A stretch of DNA of 42,715 bases from Bacteroidaceae bacterium (GTDB taxonomy: Bacteria; Bacteroidota; Bacteroidia; Bacteroidales; Bacteroidaceae), in assembly GCA_017379075.1 (NCBI GenBank), contig JAFNXL010000088.1:1-42715 (forward strand). The letters are read 5' to 3'. The first letter of the stretch is position 1; every line of letters starts with the position of its first letter. A program made the position numbers and the translations under genes. This document shows, one piece after another, positions 1-9,075 of the stretch. The notes beneath the pieces were generated by a model, which had not been told where the DNA came from, searched no databases, and worked only from the letters and a program-made list of their open reading frames with translations.

Positions 1-3000
1 GACATTGACTATACCGGCTATAACGAAAACATCAGCTATTATGGTTCAAATGCTTACGCTGCCGTGTTCAACGGAAACGGACACACCATTACCGTAAACT
101 TTGACTTCTCGGGAACAGAAACCACCGGTTTCGTAGCAGATGCAGTGAATGGTGCGGTCATCAAGGACCTCACGCTGGAAGGCAATGTAAAGGCCGACCA
201 AAGATGGTGTGGCATTCTCTTTGGCGAGAACTATGGCGCCACCGCACAGAACATCACCATCCGCGCCAACCTGCACTCTGACTATGCCGGCGCTTGCTAT
301 AACGGTGTGCTTTCCGGTTGGGACGAGAAAACATGTACCTACGAGAACATTGTAATCGAATCCACACTGAGCGGTACAGGAACCTATATGGGAGGACTTA
401 TCGGCGACGTGGCTGGAACCACCTATCTGAGGAACGTACTCGTGGTAACCGATGCGAACGTAGATGACAAGACACAGAACAGTCCGCTCATCGCAAAGCC
501 CAGAAGCAGTGCTAACTTTGACAATGTATACTTCGTGAACAAAGGAGGACTGGAACTCTCCGTTACCGGCGCAACAGAAATTACCATGGATGAAGTGAAC
601 AGCGGTGCAGCCTGTTTCATGCTGAACAAGGGAAACATCACCAATCCTATATTCTATCAGAACATACAGGAAGATGACTTCCCGACAATGAATCCCGAAA
701 GCGGCATCGTGGTGCGTGCTGGAAATGAATATACCAGCGTAACAGCCGACCCGGAAAGCATGGCGGCAGCACAACAACTTGTTGCGACAAACGAAGAGGA
801 TTACGCCCTTCAGGCAGAAGCATACCAAGGATTGAAGGATGCCTTGATAACCGAAGTACAGGCAATCAAAACCGCCACAACACTGGAAGAGTTTGTGGCT
901 ATCTACGCTAAAATTCAGGAAATCAGAAACGCAATTGACGCCAACCAGAAGGCATATGAAGAGTTGAAAGCCAAGGCCGAAGAGATTCTACCCTCACTGG
1001 AAGGCATGACCAGCAATTTTGCTCTGCAGCTGATTGATTATCTACAGGAAGAGATTGAACCAAACGACACCTACATCAACGGTTCTTATGTCTACATCTA
1101 CGAGAACAAAACACTGGACACTGAAGGTGTATACGCAGAAATCAGCTACATGGAAGATCTGCAGAAACGCATTACCGCAGCGGATGCTCCCGCAGGAACA
1201 GACGTAACCGTACTGCTCAACAACCCCGACTTCTCCAACGGATTTGCTGGCTGGAACGGAGATGACCTGACCAATTACGGCACAAACGGCAACATGTGGG
1301 CTGCTGAAAACTATGGCAAGAGAAGTTTCAACATCTACCAGGAATTGAGCGGACTGAAGAACGGTATTTACCTGTTCCGCGTACGTGGGGGATACCGTCC
1401 CTTCAACGACCAGCACGCTAACCAATACAATGCCATTCTTTACGCCAACGGAAATGCCAACTATATCCAGACACTGAAGGAAGGCATGATTCCTGTGGAA
1501 GAAGCTGTAGACAAGGAAAACTGCTATATCTCAGCTGGCATTGACAACATTCTTGATATGGAAATCTATGATGCGGAAGGAAACGTAATCGGCTACACCC
1601 TGCAAGGTATTCAGAGTTGCTGCTATGCATTCCAGGCAGGCCGCTTCCCCAACTATGTGGCGGTAAATGTAACCGATGGAACACTGCGCGTTGGCGTAGA
1701 CTATAACTATTCTGATTTCGGAAAGAATGAATGGATTGGAATTGGTGACATGCAGCTCATCTACTGCGGAACCGTTGAAGAAGCCACAGAAGGTCTGAAT
1801 ACTGCATTAGAAAGTATGTTGGCACGCGCTGCTACACTCATGGAATATGAATACAGCGACGGTGACGACTGTTACTGGCTGCCCAACTATAGCAGCGCAT
1901 TGAAGGACCGCGTGAACCAAATCTTGCAGGAAGCCGCTAAGGCAGACGCCACTGAAGCCGAGAAATATGCATGGATTGAGGAACTTGGTTCACTCTATCG
2001 GCAAATTATCGCAAGCAAGCAGGGATATAGCGAACTGGCCGGCGTAATGAACAGATTCTACGACCGCATTGCCGACTATCCCGAACACATGGAAACCATC
2101 CAGAGCATGGCCGATGCCGCTTGGGACGCATGGAGAAACGGCACGTATGCCACCGATACCGAACTGAAGGCAAAAGCAGAAGAACTGACCAGTACAATGG
2201 ACGGATTCACCATTGACGTGCCAGCTGCCGACGTTCTTGACTTGGTCTACAACCTTGACGGCACCATCACCGACAAATCTGCAATGCAGAACGAAGTACA
2301 GGTAATGGACGATGTACGCATCAAAGAAAGCCCCATGCTGGGACAAAATGTACTTTGCCTCTCACACAACATCTGGGGAGAGGGCGCACCCGCAGGACAC
2401 CTGAGAATTCCAGCAACAGAAGCCTTTGAAAATGCCATTTCTGACGGTGTAACTCTTGAAGCATTCGTGCGCCCCACATGGGAAGGCGACGTACTGCCCT
2501 CTGCTTGGTCAAGCGTACTGGGTAACACTGAATCTGGCGGTATGTGTCTTATCGTTTACAATGGTGCATGGACATATGAAGTTCATGCCGGTGGAGGCTA
2601 TTGCGACGCCATGGCCACACACACTCCTGTTGTAAAGGACAAGTGGGTACACGTTGTTGGCGTATGGAACAAGGAAGAAGGCACAGCCTACATCTATCTG
2701 GACGGAGAATATGCTGGTTCTGTGGCTGCCGACGGCGACTTCAAGCCCGGTTATCCCACCGAACGCTACATGGCAGTGGGTGCAGACATGGCCAATGTTG
2801 GATATAGCCCACAGGCTTCATTCCAGGGCGACATTGCCATTGCACGCATCTATGACCAGCCTCTGAACGGCTCACAGGTAAACAAGTTGTACAAGAGTGT
2901 GATTGCAGGCGTTACCGACAATCCTGAGCATGACTGTGCAGACGGCAACGCCATCCGTAACGTGAATGCAGAGAAGAAGACCGATACCGGTATCTTCAAC

Positions 3001-3075
3001 ATCATGGGTCAGAAGGTAAGCCGCATGACAAAGGGTCTGTATATCATCAACGGAAAGAAGGTTCTTGTGAAATAA
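1..3075 (+). CDS. Large secreted LamG-domain protein with T9SS-type C-terminal tail (5' end outside window)
   Basis: The reading frame is open from the first base, so the start and any signal peptide lie upstream; 1024 codons are visible. Residues ~20-230 are rich in short Gly/Asn beta repeats of a GLUG or beta-solenoid kind. Residues ~245-400 and ~590-740 are helical and Ala/Glu/Lys-rich, like FIVAR-type spacers. Residues ~400-570 look like a beta-sandwich module (it opens NNPDFSNGFAGW, as carbohydrate-binding modules often do). Residues ~810-955 form a LamG/concanavalin-like domain (LEAFVRPTW, KDKWVHVVGVWN, YLDGEYAGS). The end (GIFNIMGQKV, then KGLYIINGKKVLVK) matches the type A sorting tail of the type IX secretion system. 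It is probably a surface or secreted glycan-binding protein. No catalytic domain is visible, but one could lie upstream. Confidence 0.85.
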   Translation, partial: DIDYTGYNENISYYGSNAYAAVFNGNGHTITVNFDFSGTETTGFVADAVNGAVIKDLTLEGNVKADQRWCGILFGENYGATAQNITIRANLHSDYAGACYNGVLSGWDEKTCTYENIVIESTLSGTGTYMGGLIGDVAGTTYLRNVLVVTDANVDDKTQNSPLIAKPRSSANFDNVYFVNKGGLELSVTGATEITMDEVNSGAACFMLNKGNITNPIFYQNIQEDDFPTMNPESGIVVRAGNEYTSVTADPESMAAAQQLVATNEEDYALQAEAYQGLKDALITEVQAIKTATTLEEFVAIYAKIQEIRNAIDANQKAYEELKAKAEEILPSLEGMTSNFALQLIDYLQEEIEPNDTYINGSYVYIYENKTLDTEGVYAEISYMEDLQKRITAADAPAGTDVTVLLNNPDFSNGFAGWNGDDLTNYGTNGNMWAAENYGKRSFNIYQELSGLKNGIYLFRVRGGYRPFNDQHANQYNAILYANGNANYIQTLKEGMIPVEEAVDKENCYISAGIDNILDMEIYDAEGNVIGYTLQGIQSCCYAFQAGRFPNYVAVNVTDGTLRVGVDYNYSDFGKNEWIGIGDMQLIYCGTVEEATEGLNTALESMLARAATLMEYEYSDGDDCYWLPNYSSALKDRVNQILQEAAKADATEAEKYAWIEELGSLYRQIIASKQGYSELAGVMNRFYDRIADYPEHMETIQSMADAAWDAWRNGTYATDTELKAKAEELTSTMDGFTIDVPAADVLDLVYNLDGTITDKSAMQNEVQVMDDVRIKESPMLGQNVLCLSHNIWGEGAPAGHLRIPATEAFENAISDGVTLEAFVRPTWEGDVLPSAWSSVLGNTESGGMCLIVYNGAWTYEVHAGGGYCDAMATHTPVVKDKWVHVVGVWNKEEGTAYIYLDGEYAGSVAADGDFKPGYPTERYMAVGADMANVGYSPQASFQGDIAIARIYDQPLNGSQVNKLYKSVIAGVTDNPEHDCADGNAIRNVNAEKKTDTGIFNIMGQKVSRMTKGLYIINGKKVLVK

Positions 3076-3096
3076 ACCACAAAAAAACGAATGTAA

Positions 3097-3130
3097 AAAG
3101 TTCCGCCTTTCAATTGAGGGGCGGAACTTT
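3097..3130. terminator. Bidirectional intrinsic terminator
   Basis: A perfect 11-bp stem (AAAGTTCCGCC / GGCGGAACTTT) encloses a 12-base loop. It carries A-rich sequence on the left and T-rich sequence on the right, so it can end transcripts on both strands. It sits between the converging LamG-protein gene (ends 3075) and the TrmH-type methylase gene (ends 3161). Confidence 0.85.
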
Positions 3131-3160
3131 ATTATGGATAATTTTTGGAATTCAGAAGAG

Positions 3161-3958
3161 TCAAACCCTCAACTCCCAAAAAGCCACAGCCGATGCAGCC
3201 GCCACATTGAGCGAATCCACATTATGGGCCATGGGTATTTTAACGGTATATGTGGTACTGGCAATCGTATCTGCAGGCAATCCGTCGCCTTCCGTTCCCA
3301 TTATAAGCGCAAGCCGCGGAGAGGCTTTCAGGCTGGGATGATCAAGGGGAATGGAATCATCAGTCAAAGCCATGGCTGCTGTCTGGAAACCCAATTGGTG
3401 CAAGAAGTCTACTGGCGCGTCGAGCCAAGTCCATGGCACAAGGAACACAGAACCCATGGACACACGGACAGCCCTACGGTTCAACGGGTCACATGAGTCG
3501 CGTGTTATCAGCACGCCATCTATACCTAAAGCTGCGGCTGAACGGAAGATGGCACCGATGTTGGTAGAGTCAACCACACCATGAATCACAACAACACGCC
3601 TTGCATCTCGACAGACCTCTTCAACGGAAGGCAGTTTGGGACGGCGCATGGCACAAAGCACTCCACGCGTCAGTGTGTATCCCGTAAGGGAAGCCAGCAC
3701 ATCCCTGTTTCCGGTATATACAGGAATGTCACCGCAACGTTCAAGCAAAGGGGCGGCATCGCCTGTAATGTGTTTTGCCTCGCACAACAAGGACACGGGT
3801 TCATACCCAGCGTTCAGTGCTACATGGATTACCTTGGGACTTTCTGCAATGAAAATACCCTTCTCGGGTTCCAATGCGTTGCGCAGTTGCGCTTCGGTGA
3901 GCGTACCGAATACCTCCACACCAGGATGATGGATGCTGTCTATTTGAATGATGGCCAT
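3161..3958 (-). CDS. TrmH/SpoU-family RNA 2'-O-methyltransferase
   Basis: This 265-residue protein has the full SPOUT knot of the SpoU class. Motif 1 is NIGAIFRSAAALG with Asn133 and Arg139, motif 2 is IMGTEGDGL (219-227), and motif 3 is PMAHNVDSLNVAAAS (242-256). The family transfers methyl from S-adenosylmethionine to a ribose 2'-OH in tRNA or rRNA. Residues 1-110 form an RNA-binding region like that of RlmB/TrmH proteins. The exact target (tRNA Gm18, 23S rRNA or other) cannot be read from the sequence. It starts 7 bases after the FKBP gene and probably shares its promoter at 4415-4446. Transcription ends at the 3097-3130 hairpin. Confidence 0.93.
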   Translation of the reverse strand: MAIIQIDSIHHPGVEVFGTLTEAQLRNALEPEKGIFIAESPKVIHVALNAGYEPVSLLCEAKHITGDAAPLLERCGDIPVYTGNRDVLASLTGYTLTRGVLCAMRRPKLPSVEEVCRDARRVVVIHGVVDSTNIGAIFRSAAALGIDGVLITRDSCDPLNRRAVRVSMGSVFLVPWTWLDAPVDFLHQLGFQTAAMALTDDSIPLDHPSLKASPRLALIMGTEGDGLPADTIASTTYTVKIPMAHNVDSLNVAAASAVAFWELRV

Positions 3959-3965
3959 GTCTTTG

Positions 3966-4364
3966 TCAGGCTATTCCAAAGAGTTCGATAATGAAAATCA
4001 GTGTAGAGCCACCGGGAATGCCGGGAATTGACTGGCGGCCATATCCCATTTCGGCTGGAATATAGACCTCCCATTTGTCGCCTACACACATATGCTGAAT
4101 CGCTTCAATCCAACCAGGGATGAGCGTTTTGAGCCTGAACGCTACCGGAGCGCCACCCAAACTGCTGTCAAACTTCTTACCGTTAATGGTTGTACCGGTG
4201 TAATGAACCGTTACAATGCTGTTTGGCGTAGGATGTATCCCATCGTTCTTTCCCTGGTTAAGTACTTTATAATACAAGCCCTTGGGCAGAGGTTGCACAC
4301 CGTTGTCTGTAGCTTTTGCCGCAAGCCACTCGCGGTTGGTCTGGATATAATCTCTCTTTGCCAT
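3966..4364 (-). CDS. FKBP-type peptidyl-prolyl cis-trans isomerase, cytoplasmic
   Basis: This 132-residue protein is one FKBP domain after a ~28-residue N-terminal segment. Canonical active-site positions are present: VHYTG (53-57), FDSS (65-68), IPGW (82-85), the Tyr-Gly pair at 108-109 and STLIFIIEL near the end. It catalyses rotation about Xaa-Pro bonds and can act as a folding helper. Many Bacteroidales FKBPs are exported lipoproteins, but this one has no signal peptide or lipobox (it starts MAKRDYIQ), so it should be cytoplasmic. It is the first gene of a two-gene unit with the TrmH-type methylase and has its own consensus promoter. Confidence 0.93.
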   Translation of the reverse strand: MAKRDYIQTNREWLAAKATDNGVQPLPKGLYYKVLNQGKNDGIHPTPNSIVTVHYTGTTINGKKFDSSLGGAPVAFRLKTLIPGWIEAIQHMCVGDKWEVYIPAEMGYGRQSIPGIPGGSTLIFIIELFGIA

Positions 4365-4414
4365 ATTTCTTATCTGTTATGTTTACGTTATACATTCTTG
4401 CCAGTTTGGCTGGG

Positions 4415-4446
4415 CAAAAGTAGGCATTATACTTCAAACGCACAAA
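4415..4446 (-). promoter_or_regulatory. Consensus Bacteroidota promoter for the FKBP-trmH pair
   Basis: On the minus strand the -33 box TTTG (4443-4446) is followed, after 20 bases, by the -7 box TACTTTTG (4415-4422), which fits TAnnTTTG. The predicted leader is about 45 bases. The call rests on exact match and spacing. Confidence 0.8.
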
Positions 4447-4454
4447 TTATATGT

Positions 4455-4476
4455 GAAAAAATGACTGAATAGTCAT
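4455..4476 (-). terminator. Weak intrinsic terminator after the metallophosphoesterase gene
   Basis: On the minus strand a 6-bp stem (ATGACT / AGTCAT) with a 4-base loop is followed directly by six T. The stem is short and AT-rich, so it may terminate only partly. It lies 43 bases past the metallophosphoesterase stop and upstream of the FKBP promoter. Confidence 0.5.
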
Positions 4477-4518
4477 AGCATACGGTTTCATTTAGGTAAT
4501 GAAAAGGGAAAAAACATC

Positions 4519-5610
4519 TTATGGTGCGGCATGAAGATGGAAAACCACCACCTCGCTGTGAGACCCGATACGGAAAGGCGGTCCCCAAAGGGACAGTCCC
4601 TGCGACACATAAGCATGCGCGTTTTGCCAACGGCGATATCCATGGCTTTGTTCAAACAAGGCATCAGTGAGCCATGTGAGCGGCCAGAGTTGTCCTCGAT
4701 GTGTATGACCGCAGAAGACCATTTGGGCACCGAGGGAATCGGCAAGAGCTATCTCTGTGGGCTGGTGGTCCATCACAATGACAGGATTATCACCCCCCGC
4801 AGTAAACATCAGATTTTCCAATGACAAACGGCGGTTATTGTGGCGGTCATCGCGCCCCACAAGCGTAATGCCTTGCGGAAGCGTCACCACCGAATCGCGC
4901 AAGAGGCAGATTGGTGTCTGTTTAAGATAACGCTCCACATTCCAAATCTTTGCTATATACTCGTGATTGCCAGGAACCATGTATATACCATGCGGAGCAT
5001 ACAGGCGGTTGAGGTCATCCTTCATTTGCTGGCTTCTGAGGGGATAAAGACTGTTGTCAATAAGATCGCCTGCAATAAGGATTACATGTGGCTTCAGGTC
5101 ATTTATCAAATCCACATACCCGGAAAGCCTATTACGGCCGGTTCCATCTCCAAGGTGCACATCGCTGATGCCCACAACTGTCAAAGGGGTGTCTCCCGTC
5201 CATCCTTTCAAAGGTATATCCACATCCACCACACGAGGATGGCAACGGTTCCAATAGCCGCATGCCAAAAGCATCGAAGTGGCAACAACGGCTACAGGAA
5301 ATCCGTGACGGAAAGTTGGGAACAACAGACGCAAGGCATCTGCAAGGAGCAATAACATTACCACATAGAGCATAAAGACCAACCATACCGACCCCACATT
5401 GTAAAGCGACTTGACAAGCCATTCCTGCACATTGGCATGACGCATCATCATGGCAGCAATAAAACTTGAAGACAAGGCAACAAGCAACAAGGCTATGACC
5501 ACACGCAACAACCAATGAAGAGGCGGCAACCACTGCACAAGACGGTGGTAGAAATAGACATTAGCTACACAAAGGAGCAACAATGTGGCAGAAAGTATCA
5601 GTTGGAACAT
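4519..5610 (-). CDS. Membrane-anchored calcineurin-like metallophosphoesterase (YaeI-like)
   Basis: The call is 363 residues from ATG at 5610; a TTG two codons upstream (5616) is possible but less likely. Four hydrophobic segments lie at ~2-20, 32-54, 74-97 and 104-121. A metallophosphatase domain follows with every metal-ligand motif: SDVH (149-152), GDLID (181-185), GNHE (214-217), DHQP (281-284) and GHTH (301-304). It should use two divalent metals to cleave a phosphoester, with the domain tethered to the inner membrane. Relatives act on lipid-linked phosphates such as UDP-diacylglucosamine, but the substrate here is unknown. It starts 6 bases after the uxaC stop, so it is probably cotranscribed with the glucuronate operon without an obvious role in that pathway. 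Confidence 0.88.
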   Translation of the reverse strand: MFQLILSATLLLLCVANVYFYHRLVQWLPPLHWLLRVVIALLLVALSSSFIAAMMMRHANVQEWLVKSLYNVGSVWLVFMLYVVMLLLLADALRLLFPTFRHGFPVAVVATSMLLACGYWNRCHPRVVDVDIPLKGWTGDTPLTVVGISDVHLGDGTGRNRLSGYVDLINDLKPHVILIAGDLIDNSLYPLRSQQMKDDLNRLYAPHGIYMVPGNHEYIAKIWNVERYLKQTPICLLRDSVVTLPQGITLVGRDDRHNNRRLSLENLMFTAGGDNPVIVMDHQPTEIALADSLGAQMVFCGHTHRGQLWPLTWLTDALFEQSHGYRRWQNAHAYVSQGLSLWGPPFRIGSHSEVVVFHLHAAP

Positions 5611-5616
5611 GCTCAA

Positions 5617-7032
5617 TCAGAAACGGAAATAATTCTTTGCATTATAATAACAGATATCCTGCACAATGCGACTGATACGCGACATTTCTTCTACGGGAAG
5701 TTCTCCATTCTCCACATCATTGCCAAGCATGTTACACAGAGTGCGGCGGAAATACTCATGACGCGGATAAGAGAGGAAGGAACGGCTGTCTGTGAGCATG
5801 CCCACAAAACGACTCAACAGACCCAGCAGGGAAAGGGCGTTCATTTGGCGTTCCATGCCATCTTTCTGGTCGTTGAACCACCATCCGCTTCCGAATTGAA
5901 TTTTTCCGGGTACAGGACCTTCCTGGAAGTTGCCTATCATGGTGGCGAGCATCTCATTGTCAGAGGGATTTATGCAATAAAGTATTGTCTGTGCAAGGTT
6001 ATCTTCAGCGCAGAGCTTGTCAAGGAAACGGGCCATTGAGGCAGCGGTGTCCACCGTTCCGATGGAGTCATAACCTGTATCGGGTCCAAGAAGTCTCATC
6101 ATCTTGCTGTTGTTGTTGCGTATGGGGCCATAATGGTATTGTTGAGTCCATCCGGCACGCGCATCTTGTCTGCCAAACTCAAGAAGCAAGGCGGAACGGA
6201 ACTTACCCAGTTCTACTGAGTCGGGGGTATGGCCGTCCATCACATTGGAGAAGATTGTCTCAATCTCGTTATAAGTAAAATCATCCGCATAAAACTCGGT
6301 AAGTCCATGATCTGAAAGCCTGCAGCCAAGGGACGCAAAAAAGTCGTGACGTGTCTGCAATGCAAGCAACAGATCATCGTATGTTCGGATTTCCGTGTTT
6401 GCAGATTCAGAGAGACGTTCCACATATTGCCTGTAAGCAACTGGGTCCTCAATAGCCATTGCCTTGTCCGGACGCCAAGTAGGCAGCATCTTAACGACAA
6501 ATCCACTCTCTCGCGTTTGTCGGTGATATTCTAATGTGTCAGCTGGGTCATCTGTGGTGCAGACCACCTCCACATTATAATGCTGCATCAAACCTCGTGC
6601 GGAAAAACCTGGCTGTTGAAGCTTTTCATTGCACTCATCATAGATTTCGCGCGCTGTTTCTGGATTGAGCAGTTTCTGAATGCCAAATGCTGTACGCAAT
6701 TCAAGATGAGTCCAATGGTAGATGGGGTTGCGCATGCAATAAGGGACAGTCTCGGCCCACTTCTGGAACTTTTCCCAGTCACTTGCATCACCGGTAATGT
6801 AACGCTCATCCACGCCATTGGTACGCAAGGCACGCCATTTGTAATGATCGCCACCCAACCACAATTCGGTTATGGAGCGGAAACGATGGTCCTCGGCCAC
6901 CTCGCGGGGATTGAGGTGGCAATGATAGTCGATAATGGGCAAATGTTTGGCCGACTCGTGATAAAGTTTCTGCGCGGTTTCGGTCTGCAACAGAAAGTTC
7001 TGGTCCATGAATGCTTTCATAACTATTCTCAT
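5617..7032 (-). CDS. uxaC: Glucuronate isomerase
   Basis: UxaC interconverts D-glucuronate and D-fructuronate (also galacturonate and tagaturonate), the entry step of hexuronate breakdown. The 471-residue protein matches the family length and has its N-terminal signature FLLQTETAQKLYHESAKHLP followed by IIDYHCHLNP, where His37 and His39 are the expected metal ligands of this amidohydrolase-type barrel. ATG at 7032 directly follows the TAA of the SDR gene. An in-frame ATG at 7020 (MKAFMDQNF) fits homologues better and may be the true start. It is the last catabolic gene of the operon. Confidence 0.96.
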   Translation of the reverse strand: MRIVMKAFMDQNFLLQTETAQKLYHESAKHLPIIDYHCHLNPREVAEDHRFRSITELWLGGDHYKWRALRTNGVDERYITGDASDWEKFQKWAETVPYCMRNPIYHWTHLELRTAFGIQKLLNPETAREIYDECNEKLQQPGFSARGLMQHYNVEVVCTTDDPADTLEYHRQTRESGFVVKMLPTWRPDKAMAIEDPVAYRQYVERLSESANTEIRTYDDLLLALQTRHDFFASLGCRLSDHGLTEFYADDFTYNEIETIFSNVMDGHTPDSVELGKFRSALLLEFGRQDARAGWTQQYHYGPIRNNNSKMMRLLGPDTGYDSIGTVDTAASMARFLDKLCAEDNLAQTILYCINPSDNEMLATMIGNFQEGPVPGKIQFGSGWWFNDQKDGMERQMNALSLLGLLSRFVGMLTDSRSFLSYPRHEYFRRTLCNMLGNDVENGELPVEEMSRISRIVQDICYYNAKNYFRF

Positions 7033-7848
7033 TTACATGGCAAATACATTGAAACCACCATCCACAACAGCAACCGTACCCGTTACAAAGGCAGACGCAT
7101 CACTGATGAGATAATGTATGGTTCCGCACAGTTCCTCGGGTTTGCCGAATCGTTTGAAAGGGGTCTGACGAATTACATCGGCTCCGCGTTCAGTTAGACT
7201 GCCGTCGGGATTCGTAAGCAGCGCACGATTCTGATTGGTAAGGAAGAAGCCAGGAGCTATGGCATTCACACGGATACCTGGAGTGAATTTGGAGGCAACT
7301 TCGTTGGCGAGGAAGGCTGTGAAATTGCTGATACCCGCCTTTGCCGCGGCATAACCCATCACACGGGTAAGCGGACGGAACGCCGCCATGCTGCTGAAAT
7401 TTACAATAGCTCCTTTCCCAGCTTCGACCATTGGTTTAAGGAATACTTGCGTGGGAATGACGGTTCCTGTGAGGTTTACATTCAGCACCTTCTGGAACTC
7501 CTCCACCTGCACATCGAAAAGTGTGCCAGTGGGCGTAATCGTCGCTCCGGGCATATTTCCACCAGCTGCATTGAGCAAAGCGTCCACACGGCCATAACGT
7601 GCCATTATCTTCTCGCAAACAGACTCAACAGATGCCATGTCCATTACATCGCAGGAATAGAACACCGCCTCGCCTCCAAGTGAAAGGATGTCGGTAATTA
7701 ACGCATCGCCCACTTCCTTACGCCTTCCAAGCAAAGCCACCTTTGCTCCTTCAAGCGCCAGATACTTGCCTATTTCACGACCTAAAACTCCCGTACCACC
7801 GGTTATCACCACCACACGGTCTCTTATATCAAACAAATTGCTTTTCAT
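7033..7848 (-). CDS. SDR-family oxidoreductase, probable D-mannonate oxidoreductase (fructuronate reductase)
   Basis: This 271-residue classical short-chain dehydrogenase has the nucleotide loop TGGTGVLG (16-23), NAAG (93-96), catalytic Ser152/153, and Tyr166 and Lys170 in GYAAAKAG. A phosphate-discriminating GRR (41-43) suggests NADPH may be accepted. It sits between uxuA and uxaC, where the pathway needs an enzyme reducing D-fructuronate to D-mannonate. E. coli uses the unrelated long-chain UxuB for that step; Bacteroidota and Firmicutes often use an SDR. The fold is certain. The substrate is inferred from position, and the KduD/gluconate dehydrogenase group is the main alternative. Confidence 0.88.
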   Translation of the reverse strand: MKSNLFDIRDRVVVITGGTGVLGREIGKYLALEGAKVALLGRRKEVGDALITDILSLGGEAVFYSCDVMDMASVESVCEKIMARYGRVDALLNAAGGNMPGATITPTGTLFDVQVEEFQKVLNVNLTGTVIPTQVFLKPMVEAGKGAIVNFSSMAAFRPLTRVMGYAAAKAGISNFTAFLANEVASKFTPGIRVNAIAPGFFLTNQNRALLTNPDGSLTERGADVIRQTPFKRFGKPEELCGTIHYLISDASAFVTGTVAVVDGGFNVFAM

Positions 7849-7860
7849 GTTTTATCTCAG

Positions 7861-9075
7861 TTATTTTGTTAATTGTTCTTCAAATTCTCGGTCCACAACA
7901 GCCATCACACCTTCCACCTGACCCAACGCAAGCATACGTCCGTGGAAAGAGTAGCCGGCATTATAGCCCATACGTTCATCACCCAACATCAACGGAGCAT
8001 GATCTACACGCATCGGCAAAGTGGGATTCTCACTACGGAAAATGCGGCACAATTCAATAATATCGGCTCTACCAGCCAAATGGGAGGCTTCCTTGAAATC
8101 TCCATTGGGGAAAACATTTGTACTGCGAAGATGGACAAACCATGTACGTTTGGCATACTTGCGCGCCAAAGCTGGCACATCATTGTGAAGACCCGCACTG
8201 AGCGATCCCGCACAGAAAGTGAGTCCGTTGTGAGGATTGGGAACAGCATTCATTAGCCAGTCAATGTCGGCATCGTTCGTAACAATACGAGGCAGGCCCA
8301 ATATCTGTAAGGGTGGGTCGTCGGGATGCACACACATCCTCATATCCCATTCATCGCAAACCGGCATGATAGCTTCAAGAAAATACTTCATGTTTTCTCT
8401 TAGTTTTTCGGGCGTGATGCCGTCATAGAGATGCAACAGACTGCGGAATATGGCAACCGGATTTTCATCGTCTTCTGTAATATTGCCATTCACAAAACCT
8501 TGTGTCTTGACGATTATGTTTTCAACCAGTCGGTGTTCATCCTCTGGAGTGAATTTTTTCTTCATCTCCTTAACCAAAGCTAACGTCTCGGGAGTATAAT
8601 CCTGTTCTGCTCCGCTGCGTTTGAGGATTTCGCAATCGAAATAGGCAAACTCGGCATGTGAAAAGTACAAACTGGACGTACCGTCCGGATTGGGATGCGT
8701 AAGGTCTGTCCTTGCCCAGTCCAACACAGGCATGAAGTTATAGCAAATGGTATGGACCCCTGCCCTGCCCAGGTTTGCAAGACTTATCTTATATTTCTCA
8801 ATGAGTTCATCGCGGTCGGGACCACCATACTTGATGCTTTCGCACACAGGAAGACTTTCAACCACGCTCCAACGCAACCCAAATGATTCGATATACTGTT
8901 TCAAATCAAGAATCTTTTCAAGCGTCCAAATCTCGCCATTTGGAACGTCATGAAGAGCTGTCACAATTCCTTCCACACCAATCTGCCTTAGCATATCTAG
9001 TGTAATCTTATCTTTGCGTCCAAACCAACGCCATGTCTTTTCCATCATAGTACAATAAGATTTTTTAGTGAACAT
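7861..9075 (-). CDS. uxuA: Mannonate dehydratase
   Basis: UxuA removes water from D-mannonate to give 2-keto-3-deoxygluconate (KDG), using a divalent metal. The protein is 404 residues from ATG at 9075. Family marks are the N-terminal MEKTWRWFGRKDKITL, VTALHDVPNGEIW, and the metal-site region MRMCVHPDDPPLQILGLPR. The TAA of the transporter gene overlaps this ATG (TAATG), so translation may be coupled. An ATG at 9045 (MEKTWRWFG) matches the usual start of the family. It belongs to the glucuronate operon. Confidence 0.96.
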   Translation of the reverse strand: MFTKKSYCTMMEKTWRWFGRKDKITLDMLRQIGVEGIVTALHDVPNGEIWTLEKILDLKQYIESFGLRWSVVESLPVCESIKYGGPDRDELIEKYKISLANLGRAGVHTICYNFMPVLDWARTDLTHPNPDGTSSLYFSHAEFAYFDCEILKRSGAEQDYTPETLALVKEMKKKFTPEDEHRLVENIIVKTQGFVNGNITEDDENPVAIFRSLLHLYDGITPEKLRENMKYFLEAIMPVCDEWDMRMCVHPDDPPLQILGLPRIVTNDADIDWLMNAVPNPHNGLTFCAGSLSAGLHNDVPALARKYAKRTWFVHLRSTNVFPNGDFKEASHLAGRADIIELCRIFRSENPTLPMRVDHAPLMLGDERMGYNAGYSFHGRMLALGQVEGVMAVVDREFEEQLTK